Assembly (NCBI GenBank): GCA_052168315.1
Contig: JBQLZO010000028.1
Location: 62,001 to 126,000 of the forward strand
Length of the DNA: 64,000 bases
Origin: JBQLZO01 sp052168315
GTDB taxonomy: Bacteria > Planctomycetota > Phycisphaerae > Phycisphaerales > UBA1924
Reading direction: 5' to 3'
The number at the start of each line of letters is the position of its first letter. The stretch's first letter is position 1. Made by a program: the position numbers and the translations under genes. The notes beneath the pieces were generated by a model that saw only the letters and a list, made by a program, of their open reading frames with translations, searched no databases and was not told the origin of the DNA. Shown piece by piece: positions 43,966-51,838 of this stretch.

Positions 43966-45330
43966 TCACTCGATCGACGCGGCGATGGTCGAGACCATCG
44001 TCGTGCCGCTGGGATCGGCCGCGGCCGCGTAGTTGAGCAGCTTCACGGGCTCTCCCTTGAACAGGCTCATCGTGGCGATCAGCGGCCCGAGCCCGCCCCA
44101 CCGGGTCTTGTTCTGCTGCCACATCATCGATGCCATCAACTCGTCGACCGCGCCCTTCTCCATGATCTGGGTCATGGCGCGATCGTGCTGGATGACCTCG
44201 TTGCGGAACTGCTTGGTCTGCTCCTCGTCGCCGAGCAGCTTGACCTGGTCGCCAAACGCGGGCCCGACATGGGAGAGGTCCGCGACGCAGATGAGAAGCG
44301 TGCGACCCGGGAGAGAGCCGATGGCCTTGCCCAGCCCCTCGACGAACACATCAAGGTCCAGGCCGTTGCCATCGTACGACTTGCCGGAGTTCCGCATCGG
44401 GTCGTGGATGAGCGCCGCGAACACCGGCGGGTGCTCACCGGTGTTCGTGTCCGCGAAGACATGGTGGATCCACGGCATCTGGAGCTCGATGCAGTGCTCG
44501 CGCTCGTGGTCGTACCGATCGTTGAACAGCCGCTCGGCGTTCGCCGACCCGAGGGCATCCTTCAGGGCATCACCCATCGCGGTGTCGTAGGGCGACTCAC
44601 CGATCGGCGAGCTGAATCCCTTGTCGCACCCCGCGACGCCGGTGGCCATCCCGAAGTGGTTGGTGCCCAGCAGCACGATCCGATCGGGGCGATCGACGAC
44701 GCGCATCCGCCCGTAGACCGAAGCGTAGTTCAGCCATCCGCGTCCGTAGTCCACCCCCGGCACGATCACCGCACGAGGAAGCGTGTCGAACGATGGGTCC
44801 TTGACCTTGCCCATCAGCTCGTTGATCCACTGATCGAGGATCTCCGTGAGCTTCTCCGGCCCCAGCGAGCGCTTCTCGTCGTCGCTGGCATCCTGGCCCT
44901 TCTCCTGCATGACCAGCGCATCGGCGAAGTCGGCCGTCGGCCCCGGCGGGAGCGTGTCGCTGGCGTCGAACGCGCGGCGCATCTCGAGCAGCAGGGCGTC
45001 GAAATTGGGGCCCTCGATCAGCGCCGCCGCATCAAGCCGGGCTACGAACTCCTCCAGCATGGTCCGCTGGAGCCCCCGTCCGACCTTCTCGATGACCGCT
45101 TCCAGGTCGTTCTGGCCATTCAGGTGCGGAAGCACGAGCTGGAACGCCGGGCTCGTCATCACGACCTTGGATGAAATCTGCTGGGCGTCGGCCAGCCCCA
45201 GCAGCTGCTGGCCCTCCACCTCCTGCGCGAACCCCCTGACCGGACGGAGCTTCGGATGCGCGTGGTGCGGGGCCGTCGGGTCGTACCCGGGCGGCTGGGG
45301 GGTCTCTCCGGCGGGGTGCTGATCGCTCAT
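43966..45330 (-). CDS. MEMO-domain protein (AmmeMemoRadiSam protein B-like) with PqqD-like N-terminal domain
   Basis: 454 residues. The C-terminal two thirds match the MEMO/AmmeMemoRadiSam-B family: RIVLLGTNHFGMATGVA (usual hhGpsH), HCIELQMPWIHHVF (usual E.SL..Q.PfL) and LLICVADLSHVGPAFG (usual SSDLSHY). Residues 27-105 look like a PqqD/RRE-type winged helix: KLRPVRGFAQEVEGQQLLGL, then SPAFQLVLPHLNGQNDLEAV and EEFVARLDAAALI. Two metal-binding positions of the family seem lost: PHAGY is VPGVDYGRG (about 190-198), and the late CG..PI is TRWGGLGPLI. ATG 45328-45330. No AMMECR1 or radical-SAM partner lies nearby. Function is unknown. Confidence 0.72.
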   Translation of the reverse strand: MSDQHPAGETPQPPGYDPTAPHHAHPKLRPVRGFAQEVEGQQLLGLADAQQISSKVVMTSPAFQLVLPHLNGQNDLEAVIEKVGRGLQRTMLEEFVARLDAAALIEGPNFDALLLEMRRAFDASDTLPPGPTADFADALVMQEKGQDASDDEKRSLGPEKLTEILDQWINELMGKVKDPSFDTLPRAVIVPGVDYGRGWLNYASVYGRMRVVDRPDRIVLLGTNHFGMATGVAGCDKGFSSPIGESPYDTAMGDALKDALGSANAERLFNDRYDHEREHCIELQMPWIHHVFADTNTGEHPPVFAALIHDPMRNSGKSYDGNGLDLDVFVEGLGKAIGSLPGRTLLICVADLSHVGPAFGDQVKLLGDEEQTKQFRNEVIQHDRAMTQIMEKGAVDELMASMMWQQNKTRWGGLGPLIATMSLFKGEPVKLLNYAAAADPSGTTMVSTIAASIE

Positions 45331-45686
45331 GCGCTTCCTCCGCGGCGGGCCGGCGATGATGCTCCGGCGGGGCGCCGCACTGAGATGATGTTCGGCCACC
45401 GAGTGCATGGACCGAAGAATGTTTGGAACTTGATCGGATCTTCCGGGCCCTTCGACGAGGGCGGGAGCCGTCAGTCTAGCGGTCGCCCGGCGTCCGGCGA
45501 ACCGGACCGGGCGCGGCGATTCCCGAGCGCCGACGCTCGACACCCGGGATGCGGGCGATACACTCTCGGCCCCGCCGATCCGGCCCGCTCCCAGCGCGCC
45601 GCGCCCGGCCAGGATCGAGTGACCCATCGCGCCCCCGACGCTCCGCCCGGCCAGTTGCACGCGGACACCCCACGAAGGCCAACACC
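45331..45686. other. 356-base intergenic region between divergent MEMO and small-protein genes
   Basis: Holds the upstream region of the MEMO gene (minus) and the promoter and leader of the 105-residue protein (plus). I see one reasonable plus-strand promoter (45537-45564) and no convincing gene, tRNA or repeat. Confidence 0.6.
45537..45564 (+). promoter_or_regulatory. Candidate promoter for the 105-residue protein
   Basis: -35 TCGACA (45537-45542; five of six matches to TTGACA), 16-base spacer, -10 TACACT (45559-45564). The start would be about 45571, giving a leader of about 115 bases before the ATG. The same TACACT hexamer recurs at 61573-61578. Confidence 0.4.
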
Positions 45687-46004
45687 ATGTTCGAGAACAT
45701 CAAGCCAGGCGACCAGATCCGCTGCACCGTCATCAAGCATGTGAATCCGGGCGATCACGCCGACACCATCGCCCGCCTCATGCGCCAGGATCCCGACATC
45801 AAGCGCAAGCTCAAGGGCGCGCAGGAGCACCGGCGCCGCACCAACCCCGTCCAGCGATGGGGCGGACGCCTCAAAACCCGCGCCCCGAAGGCGACGCGGT
45901 ACGCGAATGTGAATCTCAACGAGTCGTGGACCATGCGCTACTTCCCGCAGATCGCGCCGGACTTCAAGTCCGTGGAGCGGTACCTCAAGATCGAAAAGAT
46001 CTGA
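45687..46004 (+). CDS. Small basic protein of unknown function, 105 residues
   Basis: Not recognised. It starts MFENIKPGDQIRCTVIK, and the first 20 residues could form a small beta-strand-rich part. The middle is very basic and arginine/lysine-rich (RLMRQDPDIKRKLKGAQEH, then RRRTNPVQRWGGRLKTRAPK). The end is ESWTMRYFPQIAPDF then SVERYLKIEKI. The charge suggests RNA, DNA or ribosome binding, which is inference. ATG 45687; longer frames upstream run through the promoter. It is expressed alone: a promoter-like sequence lies upstream, and a strong intrinsic terminator follows 60 bases after the stop. Too short and too atypical for a known ribosomal protein that I can name. Confidence 0.75.
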   Translation: MFENIKPGDQIRCTVIKHVNPGDHADTIARLMRQDPDIKRKLKGAQEHRRRTNPVQRWGGRLKTRAPKATRYANVNLNESWTMRYFPQIAPDFKSVERYLKIEKI

Positions 46005-46064
46005 ACCGGACCTCGCGGCGGGCCCCGGATCGTCGTCCCCCGACAGCATCACGCTCGCCCCTCT

Positions 46065-46097
46065 CGAAGCGGCCCCAGGGCCGCTTCGTTGTTCTTT
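46065..46097 (+). terminator. Intrinsic terminator after the 105-residue protein gene
   Basis: CGAAGCGGCC (46065-46074), loop CCAG, GGCCGCTTCG (46079-46088): a perfect 10-bp stem, followed by TTGTTCTTTC. This is the classic intrinsic form in the plus direction. On the minus strand no U tract follows, so it serves the plus gene. Confidence 0.82.
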
Positions 46098-46105
46098 CAG
46101 GCGCT

Positions 46106-47863
46106 TCACCAGCCCGTGGGACCACTGGGGTTGATGCGGTCGCCATGCCGCTCGCCGGGTGTGCGAGGATCGGTCGGTTCGAATCGGATGCGCGCGGCGC
46201 CCAGCAGCGTCCCGGTGGACTGGGCGAGATCGATCTGTGCGATCTGATACTCGGCCAGAGCGCGGATCTCGGCGAGCTGGGCCTCTGCCAGCCGCGTCGC
46301 GGCGTCGAGCACATCGGTCGATGTCCGCACGCCCGCGTCGAACTGGTTCTGCTCGCCCCTGAGCGTGCGCTCCGCGGCCACGATCGATTGCCTGGACGCC
46401 AGGATCCGCTGCCAGCTCGACTCAAGATTGTCCACGGCGTTGAGCACCTCCTGCTCGATGAGCTGCTCGCGGGAGGCCTTGCTCGAAAGGCGCTGCAGGC
46501 GTGCCAGGATCGCCTGGGCGACGCGAGACTCGGCCGCCTCGTTCCCGATCGGCGTCTCGAATCGCAGCCCCAGGGTCCACTCGGGGAATTCCGCGTCGCG
46601 GACGACGCCCGCGGCCTCGGAGACGCTGCCGCCGAGCCCCTGCAGCGCGTAGCTCCCGTCCACATCCAGCGCGGGGAGCATCTGGTTCTTCGCGAAGTCG
46701 ATGTTCGTCGCGTCCTGCGCGAGCCTCAGCTCGATCTCGAGCAGCTCCATCCGGTTGGCGATGGCCTGCTCGCGGAGCCGCGCGGGGTTCAGCTCGTACC
46801 GCACCGGGTCCGGCTCGGTCGCCAGTTCGAGCATCGTGCCGGAGGCGATGCCGATGCCCGGCGCATTGACCAGGCGCTTGAGCTCCCGCTGGCGGAGCAG
46901 GACCTCGTTCTGCGCGATGATGATCTGCTCCAGCCGTTCGGCCACCCCCGCCTCGGCACGGATGACCTCCAGCTCCGGCGCCACCTCCGCAAGCACGCGG
47001 CGCTCCGCACGGCGATACTGCTCCATCGCCAGCTCGTACTGCTGCTGCGCCACATCGAGCGCCTGATGCGCCGCGTACAGCCGCCAGTACGATCGCTCGA
47101 CCTCCGACAATTCCCTGATGATCGCGAGCTTGGTCTGCGCGCCGACGATCTGGCCCTCGAGGGCCTGGATGCGGATCGCCCTCGTGTTCGTCCATCGCCC
47201 GGCGTTCCGCAGGAGCGGAACCGACAAGGAAACGCGGGCGTCGGCGGTATACGAAGGATCGAGCAGCGAGAACTGGTTGTTCGTACTCGTGCGGGAAAGC
47301 GGGATCGAGACCTGGGCGGTGCCGCCGGTGCGAAGCGGGATGCGGACGCCGGCCTCCAGCGAGTCCTGTTCGACCTCGCTGCCTTCGAGCTGGGTGGCGG
47401 TGGGCTGCTCGGTATCGATGCGCCGCGCGTTGGCGAACAGGGTCCACTCGAACGCCGCTTCCTCTTCCTGCAGACGCTGATCGGCGATCGTCGGATTCAC
47501 CAGCGCGACCCGCAGGTCGAGGTTCCGCTCCAGCGCGATCGCGCGGGCTTCCTCGACGCTCAGCGCGTAGCGCTCCAATCCCTCGAACGGCTGCGGCGGC
47601 TTCTCGGCCGGCGGTTCGTTCTGGATCGCCTCCACCATGTCCGAGTAACGCTGCGGCGCAGCGCCCGGCGTGGAAGCGCCCGCGAAGTCCATCACATCGA
47701 TCGTGCGCCGTCGCTCGGGCGCGATCCGGATACCCCGGTCCGAATCGAGGGGATGAAACGGAGAGGCGCACCCGGCGGTGGCGAGCAGCATCAGCGCGGG
47801 AGCCAGCCCGCTCATGGCGGGGCGCAGGAGTCCTCCGCGATTCGCTTCTCTCGCTCGGTTCAC
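46106..47863 (-). CDS. Outer-membrane efflux protein, TolC family, lipoprotein
   Basis: Outer-membrane channel partner of the MacAB-type transporter encoded upstream; 585 residues. The signal peptide ends in the lipobox LATAGC (about residues 27-32), so the mature protein is probably lipidated by Lgt. The TolC repeats are visible as two Ala/Gln/Glu-rich helical halves: EEARAIALERNLDLRVA opens the first, ELRLAQDATNIDFAKNQMLPAL opens the second. The start is GTG 47861-47863, with GAGGAG seven bases upstream. It is the last gene of the macA-macB-macB-tolC order on the minus strand, 65 bases after the permease. Confidence 0.92.
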   Translation of the reverse strand: MNRAREANRGGLLRPAMSGLAPALMLLATAGCASPFHPLDSDRGIRIAPERRRTIDVMDFAGASTPGAAPQRYSDMVEAIQNEPPAEKPPQPFEGLERYALSVEEARAIALERNLDLRVALVNPTIADQRLQEEEAAFEWTLFANARRIDTEQPTATQLEGSEVEQDSLEAGVRIPLRTGGTAQVSIPLSRTSTNNQFSLLDPSYTADARVSLSVPLLRNAGRWTNTRAIRIQALEGQIVGAQTKLAIIRELSEVERSYWRLYAAHQALDVAQQQYELAMEQYRRAERRVLAEVAPELEVIRAEAGVAERLEQIIIAQNEVLLRQRELKRLVNAPGIGIASGTMLELATEPDPVRYELNPARLREQAIANRMELLEIELRLAQDATNIDFAKNQMLPALDVDGSYALQGLGGSVSEAAGVVRDAEFPEWTLGLRFETPIGNEAAESRVAQAILARLQRLSSKASREQLIEQEVLNAVDNLESSWQRILASRQSIVAAERTLRGEQNQFDAGVRTSTDVLDAATRLAEAQLAEIRALAEYQIAQIDLAQSTGTLLGAARIRFEPTDPRTPGERHGDRINPSGPTGW

Positions 47864-47928
47864 ATCGGTCTCCTCGTGGCTGGCGGGTGGCTTGCAATGC
47901 GCCATGCGCGGGGCGCGGATCGCGCGGG

Positions 47929-49167
47929 TCATTCGTGGCGCAGGGCGACGATCGGATCGAGGCGGGCGGCCTTGATGGCCGGGTACATGCCGAACACAAC
48001 GCCCACACCCGCGGAGAAGCCGAAGGCCAGCGCGATCGCCCACGCCGGGATCTCGGCCTGCGAGAACGGAAAGTCCGGGATCGCGCGCAGCCCCAGCGTC
48101 GTCGCCTGTCCGAGGATCAGACCGACCACACCGCCCATCACGCAGAGCATGATCGCCTCGACGAGGAACTGGGTCAGCACCACCAGCGGGTTCGCGCCCA
48201 GGGCCTTCCGCAGCCCGATCTCACGCGTCCGCTCCGAGACCGACACCAGCATGATGTTCATGATCCCAATGCCCCCGACCAGCAGCGAGATCCCCACCAG
48301 CACCCCGGCCCCCGCCGTGAGCCCCGCGCCGAGCGAGCGGAGCTGGTCCAGCGCGCTCTCGAGGATGAACATCTCGAAGGTGTCCTCATCCTCGGGCTCA
48401 AGCTGGCGGTGCTTCCGCAGAACGAACCGGATCTCCTCGCGCGCCTCCTCTGCCTGCCCCGCCTCGGCAAGCCGGACGACCGCCTCGGTCCATGGCGAAA
48501 CGACCATCGACCGCGTCGTGTCGAACGGGATGAACGCCTCGACCCGCGACTCGTTGGCCCCGAACATCGCCGGCAGCTGCTGCGTCTCCACGACGCCGAC
48601 GACCAGGAACCTCCGGTTGTTGATCAGGATGTGCTCGCCCACGCCGCCGCCCTCGAGCCTGAGCTCATCGACCGCGAAGTCGTTGATCACCGCGACCTGC
48701 CGGCGGTTGTCCGAGTCGGTCATCGTGAGCGGACGACCGCTCAGGATCTTTCGGTTCTCGATGTCGAACAGGTCCGGCTCGATGCCGGTCACACGCACGC
48801 CGTCGAACCGCCGGTCCGCGTGGGTCACGGTGCACCGGAGGTACGCCTGCAGGGCGATGGACTCGATGGTCGTCGCGTGCGTGCGCAGGACCGCGACATC
48901 GTCGAGCCCAATCCGCACATCCTGCCACGAGACCTTGCCGCGCATCGAGTCGGGCACATCGCCCCAGAGGTTCAGCCGGCGGGCGCCCAGCGACTCGAAC
49001 TCCGAGAGCACCCAGGTGTTCAGCGAAGACACCGCCGCGATGACCGTCGTGATCGCCCACACGCCGATGACGATGCCCAGCGTCGTGAGCATCGCGCGAG
49101 CCTTGTTGTTCCAGATCTGCGCGATCGCCGAGAACACGGTCTGGAGCAGGAACCGGATGGGCATCAT
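47929..49167 (-). CDS. ABC transporter permease, MacB/FtsX type
   Basis: 412 residues. One membrane segment at the N-terminus (ARAMLTTLGIVIGVWAITTV), a large periplasmic domain (about 45-280), then three segments near the C-terminus, as in MacB. The segment SVSERTREIGLRKALGAN is the conserved cytoplasmic loop between them, and it ends YPAIKAARLDPIVALRHE. The ATG (49165-49167) overlaps the ATPase stop by four bases. Predicted to work with the ATPase, the HlyD-like adaptor and TolC as a tripartite pump. Substrates of this class include antibiotics, siderophores and lipoproteins; which applies is unknown. Confidence 0.93.
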   Translation of the reverse strand: MMPIRFLLQTVFSAIAQIWNNKARAMLTTLGIVIGVWAITTVIAAVSSLNTWVLSEFESLGARRLNLWGDVPDSMRGKVSWQDVRIGLDDVAVLRTHATTIESIALQAYLRCTVTHADRRFDGVRVTGIEPDLFDIENRKILSGRPLTMTDSDNRRQVAVINDFAVDELRLEGGGVGEHILINNRRFLVVGVVETQQLPAMFGANESRVEAFIPFDTTRSMVVSPWTEAVVRLAEAGQAEEAREEIRFVLRKHRQLEPEDEDTFEMFILESALDQLRSLGAGLTAGAGVLVGISLLVGGIGIMNIMLVSVSERTREIGLRKALGANPLVVLTQFLVEAIMLCVMGGVVGLILGQATTLGLRAIPDFPFSQAEIPAWAIALAFGFSAGVGVVFGMYPAIKAARLDPIVALRHE

Positions 49168-49979
49168 GGGCGGTCCCCCTCTCGCCCGGGCGCAGTCCCG
49201 GCTGGAACGCCGATGCCAGTGGCGATGGGGGCCTCGCCGTGCGCCCGCTGCTGCGCCACGGCCGCGGCCTGCGCGAGCCACGCGTTGTGCACCGGATCGT
49301 CCTTCGTCGCGCAGTCGGAGACGATCAGCCCATCCCGGAGCCGCACGATGCGCTTCGCCCACCCCGCGATGTCCTCCTCGTGGGTGACCATCACGATCGT
49401 CTGCCCTTCCTCGTGCAGCCGCTTGAACAGCTCGAGGATCTCCTCGGAGGTCGCCGAATCAAGGTTGCCCGTCGGCTCGTCCGCGAGGATGAGCGAGGGC
49501 TCATTCACCAGCGCCCGGGCGATTGCCACCCGCTGCCGCTGCCCGCCCGAGAGCTGGTTCGGGCGGTGCCCCATCCGGTTGCCCAGCCCGACGCGCTCAA
49601 GCGCCCTCTTCGCGCGCCGCCGGGCTCCCAGCCAGTTCCGGCGCGAATACATCAGCGGGAGCTGGACATTGGCCAGCGCGGTCGAACGCCCGAGCAGCTC
49701 GAACGATTGGAACACGAACCCGAGCTTCTCGTTGCGGAACCGGGCGAGCTCGAACGCGCCCATCGACTGCACGCCCTTGCCGTCGATGAGGTACCGCCCG
49801 CTCGTGGGCTGATCCAGCGCGCCGAGGATGTTCATCAGCGTCGACTTGCCCGAGCCCGAGGCGCCCATGATCGCCACGAACTCGTTGTCGCGGATCTCCA
49901 TCGACACGCCGGCCAGCGCGTGCACGGCCTCGCCGCCGAGCTTGTAGGTCTTGCGGATGTCGTGCAGCTCGAGGCTCAT
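49164..49979 (-). CDS. ABC transporter ATP-binding protein, MacB/LolD type
   Basis: 271 residues. Walker A is MGASGSGKSTLMNILGALD, signature is LSGGQRQRVAIARAL, Walker B LILADEPTGNLDS, and the switch His lies in VMVTHEEDIA. ATPase and permease are separate proteins, unlike E. coli MacB where they are fused. A 45-residue Ala/Gln/Pro-rich tail follows the conserved domain. ATG at 49977-49979 overlaps the adaptor stop (ATGA), and its own stop overlaps the permease start, so all three are translationally coupled. Confidence 0.95.
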   Translation of the reverse strand: MSLELHDIRKTYKLGGEAVHALAGVSMEIRDNEFVAIMGASGSGKSTLMNILGALDQPTSGRYLIDGKGVQSMGAFELARFRNEKLGFVFQSFELLGRSTALANVQLPLMYSRRNWLGARRRAKRALERVGLGNRMGHRPNQLSGGQRQRVAIARALVNEPSLILADEPTGNLDSATSEEILELFKRLHEEGQTIVMVTHEEDIAGWAKRIVRLRDGLIVSDCATKDDPVHNAWLAQAAAVAQQRAHGEAPIATGIGVPAGTAPGREGDRP

Positions 49980-51487
49980 GGGGCGGTTTCTCCGTCGGTC
50001 CCGCCGCTCGGATCGCCCGCCTCCGGCGCTTCGCCCACCGGCTCGTTTTCGCGCTCGTCCCCATCCTCGCCCCGAGCCTCCGAATCGCCCGGCGTTTGGC
50101 CCTGATCGGCGGCATTTGGATCCACGCCGTCGGGGCCCCGACCATCGCCCGCGGCTTGCTCTTCCAGCCGGACGGTCGCGTTGTGCCTCAGCCCCCGGAG
50201 CACGCTGAACGGGCCGGTGATCACCCGCTCCCCGCCCTCGAGCCCCGCGAGGATCGCCGTCTCGCGGATGGACGAGGCTCCGGTCTGAACCGCGTGAGCG
50301 ACCGCTTGTCCGGACTCGTAGAGATAGACGATTGACGCGAAGGTGCGGTTGCGATCGATGTTCGGATCGTTCTCGCGCACCGACGCCGGCAGGTCCTCCA
50401 CGCGGATGTCCTGCACGGCCTGCGAGGGCACGACGATCACATCCTCGAGCGTGTCCGTCTCGATGTCGATGTTGGCCGTCAGCCCGGCGAACATCCGCTC
50501 GCCCTCCGTGTCGAACACCACCTCGGCGTCGAACACCTTCGTGCCGTCGGAGCTGGTCACCCCCTCCCGGGCGACGCGGACCAGCGACCCGGTGAACCGA
50601 CGATCGCCGTACCCGTTGATGTAGATCCGCACCGGCATCCCCTCGCGGACCCGGGAGACATCGACCTCATTGAGCGAGGCCACCACGCGCATGTCGGCCA
50701 GGTCCGCGATGGTCATGATCGTCGAGCCGAGGTTCGAGATCGTGCCCAGCGCGACCTCGCCCTCCTTCATGTTGACCCGCGTGATCGTGCCCGCGATGGG
50801 CGAGCGGATGATGGTGTACCCGAGGTTCTCATTGGCGCGGGAGAGGTCGGCCTCGGCGATCCGGATCGCGGCCCGGGCCGACTCGACATTCGCCCGGATT
50901 CGTTCCAGCGATGCCTCCTGGGCCGCGAGGTTCGCCCGCTGGCGGTCGTATTCCGCACGGACCCCGTCGAGTTCGGACTTCGCGATGTCGCCGGATTCGT
51001 ACAGCGCGCTGAGACGCTCGAAGTCGGCCGAAGCCTTGTCCAGCGACGCCTGGGTTCCGAGGATCGACGCTCGTTCGATCGCCAGCCCGGCTTCGGCGGC
51101 CGCGAGCCCGGCCCGGTCGGCCGCGAGCCGCGCCTCCGCGGCCTCGACCTGCGCCTGGATCTCCTTGTCGTCCAGCGTCACGACCATCTCGCCGACGGAA
51201 ACCATCTCGCCATCGCGCTTCGGGATGCTCGCGATCTGGGCCGAGACGCGGGAGGAGATGTTCACCGAAGTCGTGGCGCGCAGCGTCCCGGGTGCAGAAA
51301 CAACCCGGACGATCCGCCCCCGCTCCGCGGGCGTGATCGCGACCAGTTCCCCCCGTGCCGCCTCGGCCTGCGCATCGATCGCCTGCTTGACCTTCGGATA
51401 AATGAACGCCGCGCCGCCCCCGCAGATCAGACCAAGCACCACCGCCACGCCAACCACCCAACGCACGATCCGCAGCAGCTTCCGCAC
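49976..51487 (-). CDS. Periplasmic adaptor (HlyD/MacA family)
   Basis: First gene of the pump operon; 503 residues. One N-terminal membrane segment (VGVAVVLGLICGGGAAFIY), a barrel-sandwich start (RGRIVRVVSAPGTLRATTSV), then a long helical hairpin with Ala/Glu-rich heptads, then LGYTIIRSPIAGTITRVNMK, the MacA-type lipoyl half, and a beta-barrel end. The last 62 residues are a polar acidic Gly/Asp/Glu/Pro-rich tail. The start is GTG 51485-51487, with GAGGAGA upstream. The operon likely starts in the 351-base gap before it, because a terminator closes the preceding gene. Confidence 0.92.
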   Translation of the reverse strand: MRKLLRIVRWVVGVAVVLGLICGGGAAFIYPKVKQAIDAQAEAARGELVAITPAERGRIVRVVSAPGTLRATTSVNISSRVSAQIASIPKRDGEMVSVGEMVVTLDDKEIQAQVEAAEARLAADRAGLAAAEAGLAIERASILGTQASLDKASADFERLSALYESGDIAKSELDGVRAEYDRQRANLAAQEASLERIRANVESARAAIRIAEADLSRANENLGYTIIRSPIAGTITRVNMKEGEVALGTISNLGSTIMTIADLADMRVVASLNEVDVSRVREGMPVRIYINGYGDRRFTGSLVRVAREGVTSSDGTKVFDAEVVFDTEGERMFAGLTANIDIETDTLEDVIVVPSQAVQDIRVEDLPASVRENDPNIDRNRTFASIVYLYESGQAVAHAVQTGASSIRETAILAGLEGGERVITGPFSVLRGLRHNATVRLEEQAAGDGRGPDGVDPNAADQGQTPGDSEARGEDGDERENEPVGEAPEAGDPSGGTDGETAP

Positions 51488-51838
51488 GATCTTCTCCTCG
51501 AACGCTCGCGGCGGGCTTCTGCCTCGCCCAGTCGGACTCGCGACACCGCCCGGCGCCGGGCGCCGCCGCACGGGACCCGCGGGCAAACGCTTTCGGAAAC
51601 GCGCCGCCCCGATTGCATGCGGCCCAAGCGTGCCCCGCCTCGGAGGCGTGGCTCCAGGGCGGGCGCACGCCAACGGGCGCCCGCGACGGCACCCGCGGGC
51701 GCGATGGTACATGAACCCGTCCAAAGAAAGCGGGCGGGACGCGATCGACCTCGCGTCCCGCCCGGGGGTCTGCCCACGCCCCGAATGGAAGCGGGCGCGC
51801 TCTGTCATCGAACCGGGCGCTGCGCGTCCGGGACCGGA
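51488..51838. other. 351-base intergenic region upstream of the efflux operon
   Basis: Contains the terminator of the preceding minus-strand gene (51721-51764) and, beyond it, about 230 bases of leader for the HlyD-like gene. I see no clear sigma-70 promoter hexamers and no gene in it. The promoter of the efflux operon should lie between 51487 and about 51720. Confidence 0.55.
51721..51764 (-). terminator. Intrinsic terminator of the 595-residue exported protein gene
   Basis: A perfect 14-bp stem: CGGGCGGGACGCGA (51731-51744), loop TCGACC, TCGCGTCCCGCCCG (51751-51764). Read on the minus strand, the hairpin is followed by CTTTCTTTGG, a U-rich tract. It lies 75 bases after the stop of the 595-residue gene. 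This is the strongest terminator in the window. Confidence 0.85.

Noticed and set aside
45687..46004. The 105-residue basic protein as ribosomal protein S21 or similar
   Set aside because: It shows no recognisable S21 or other ribosomal-protein signature and is longer. Basic charge alone does not support the assignment.
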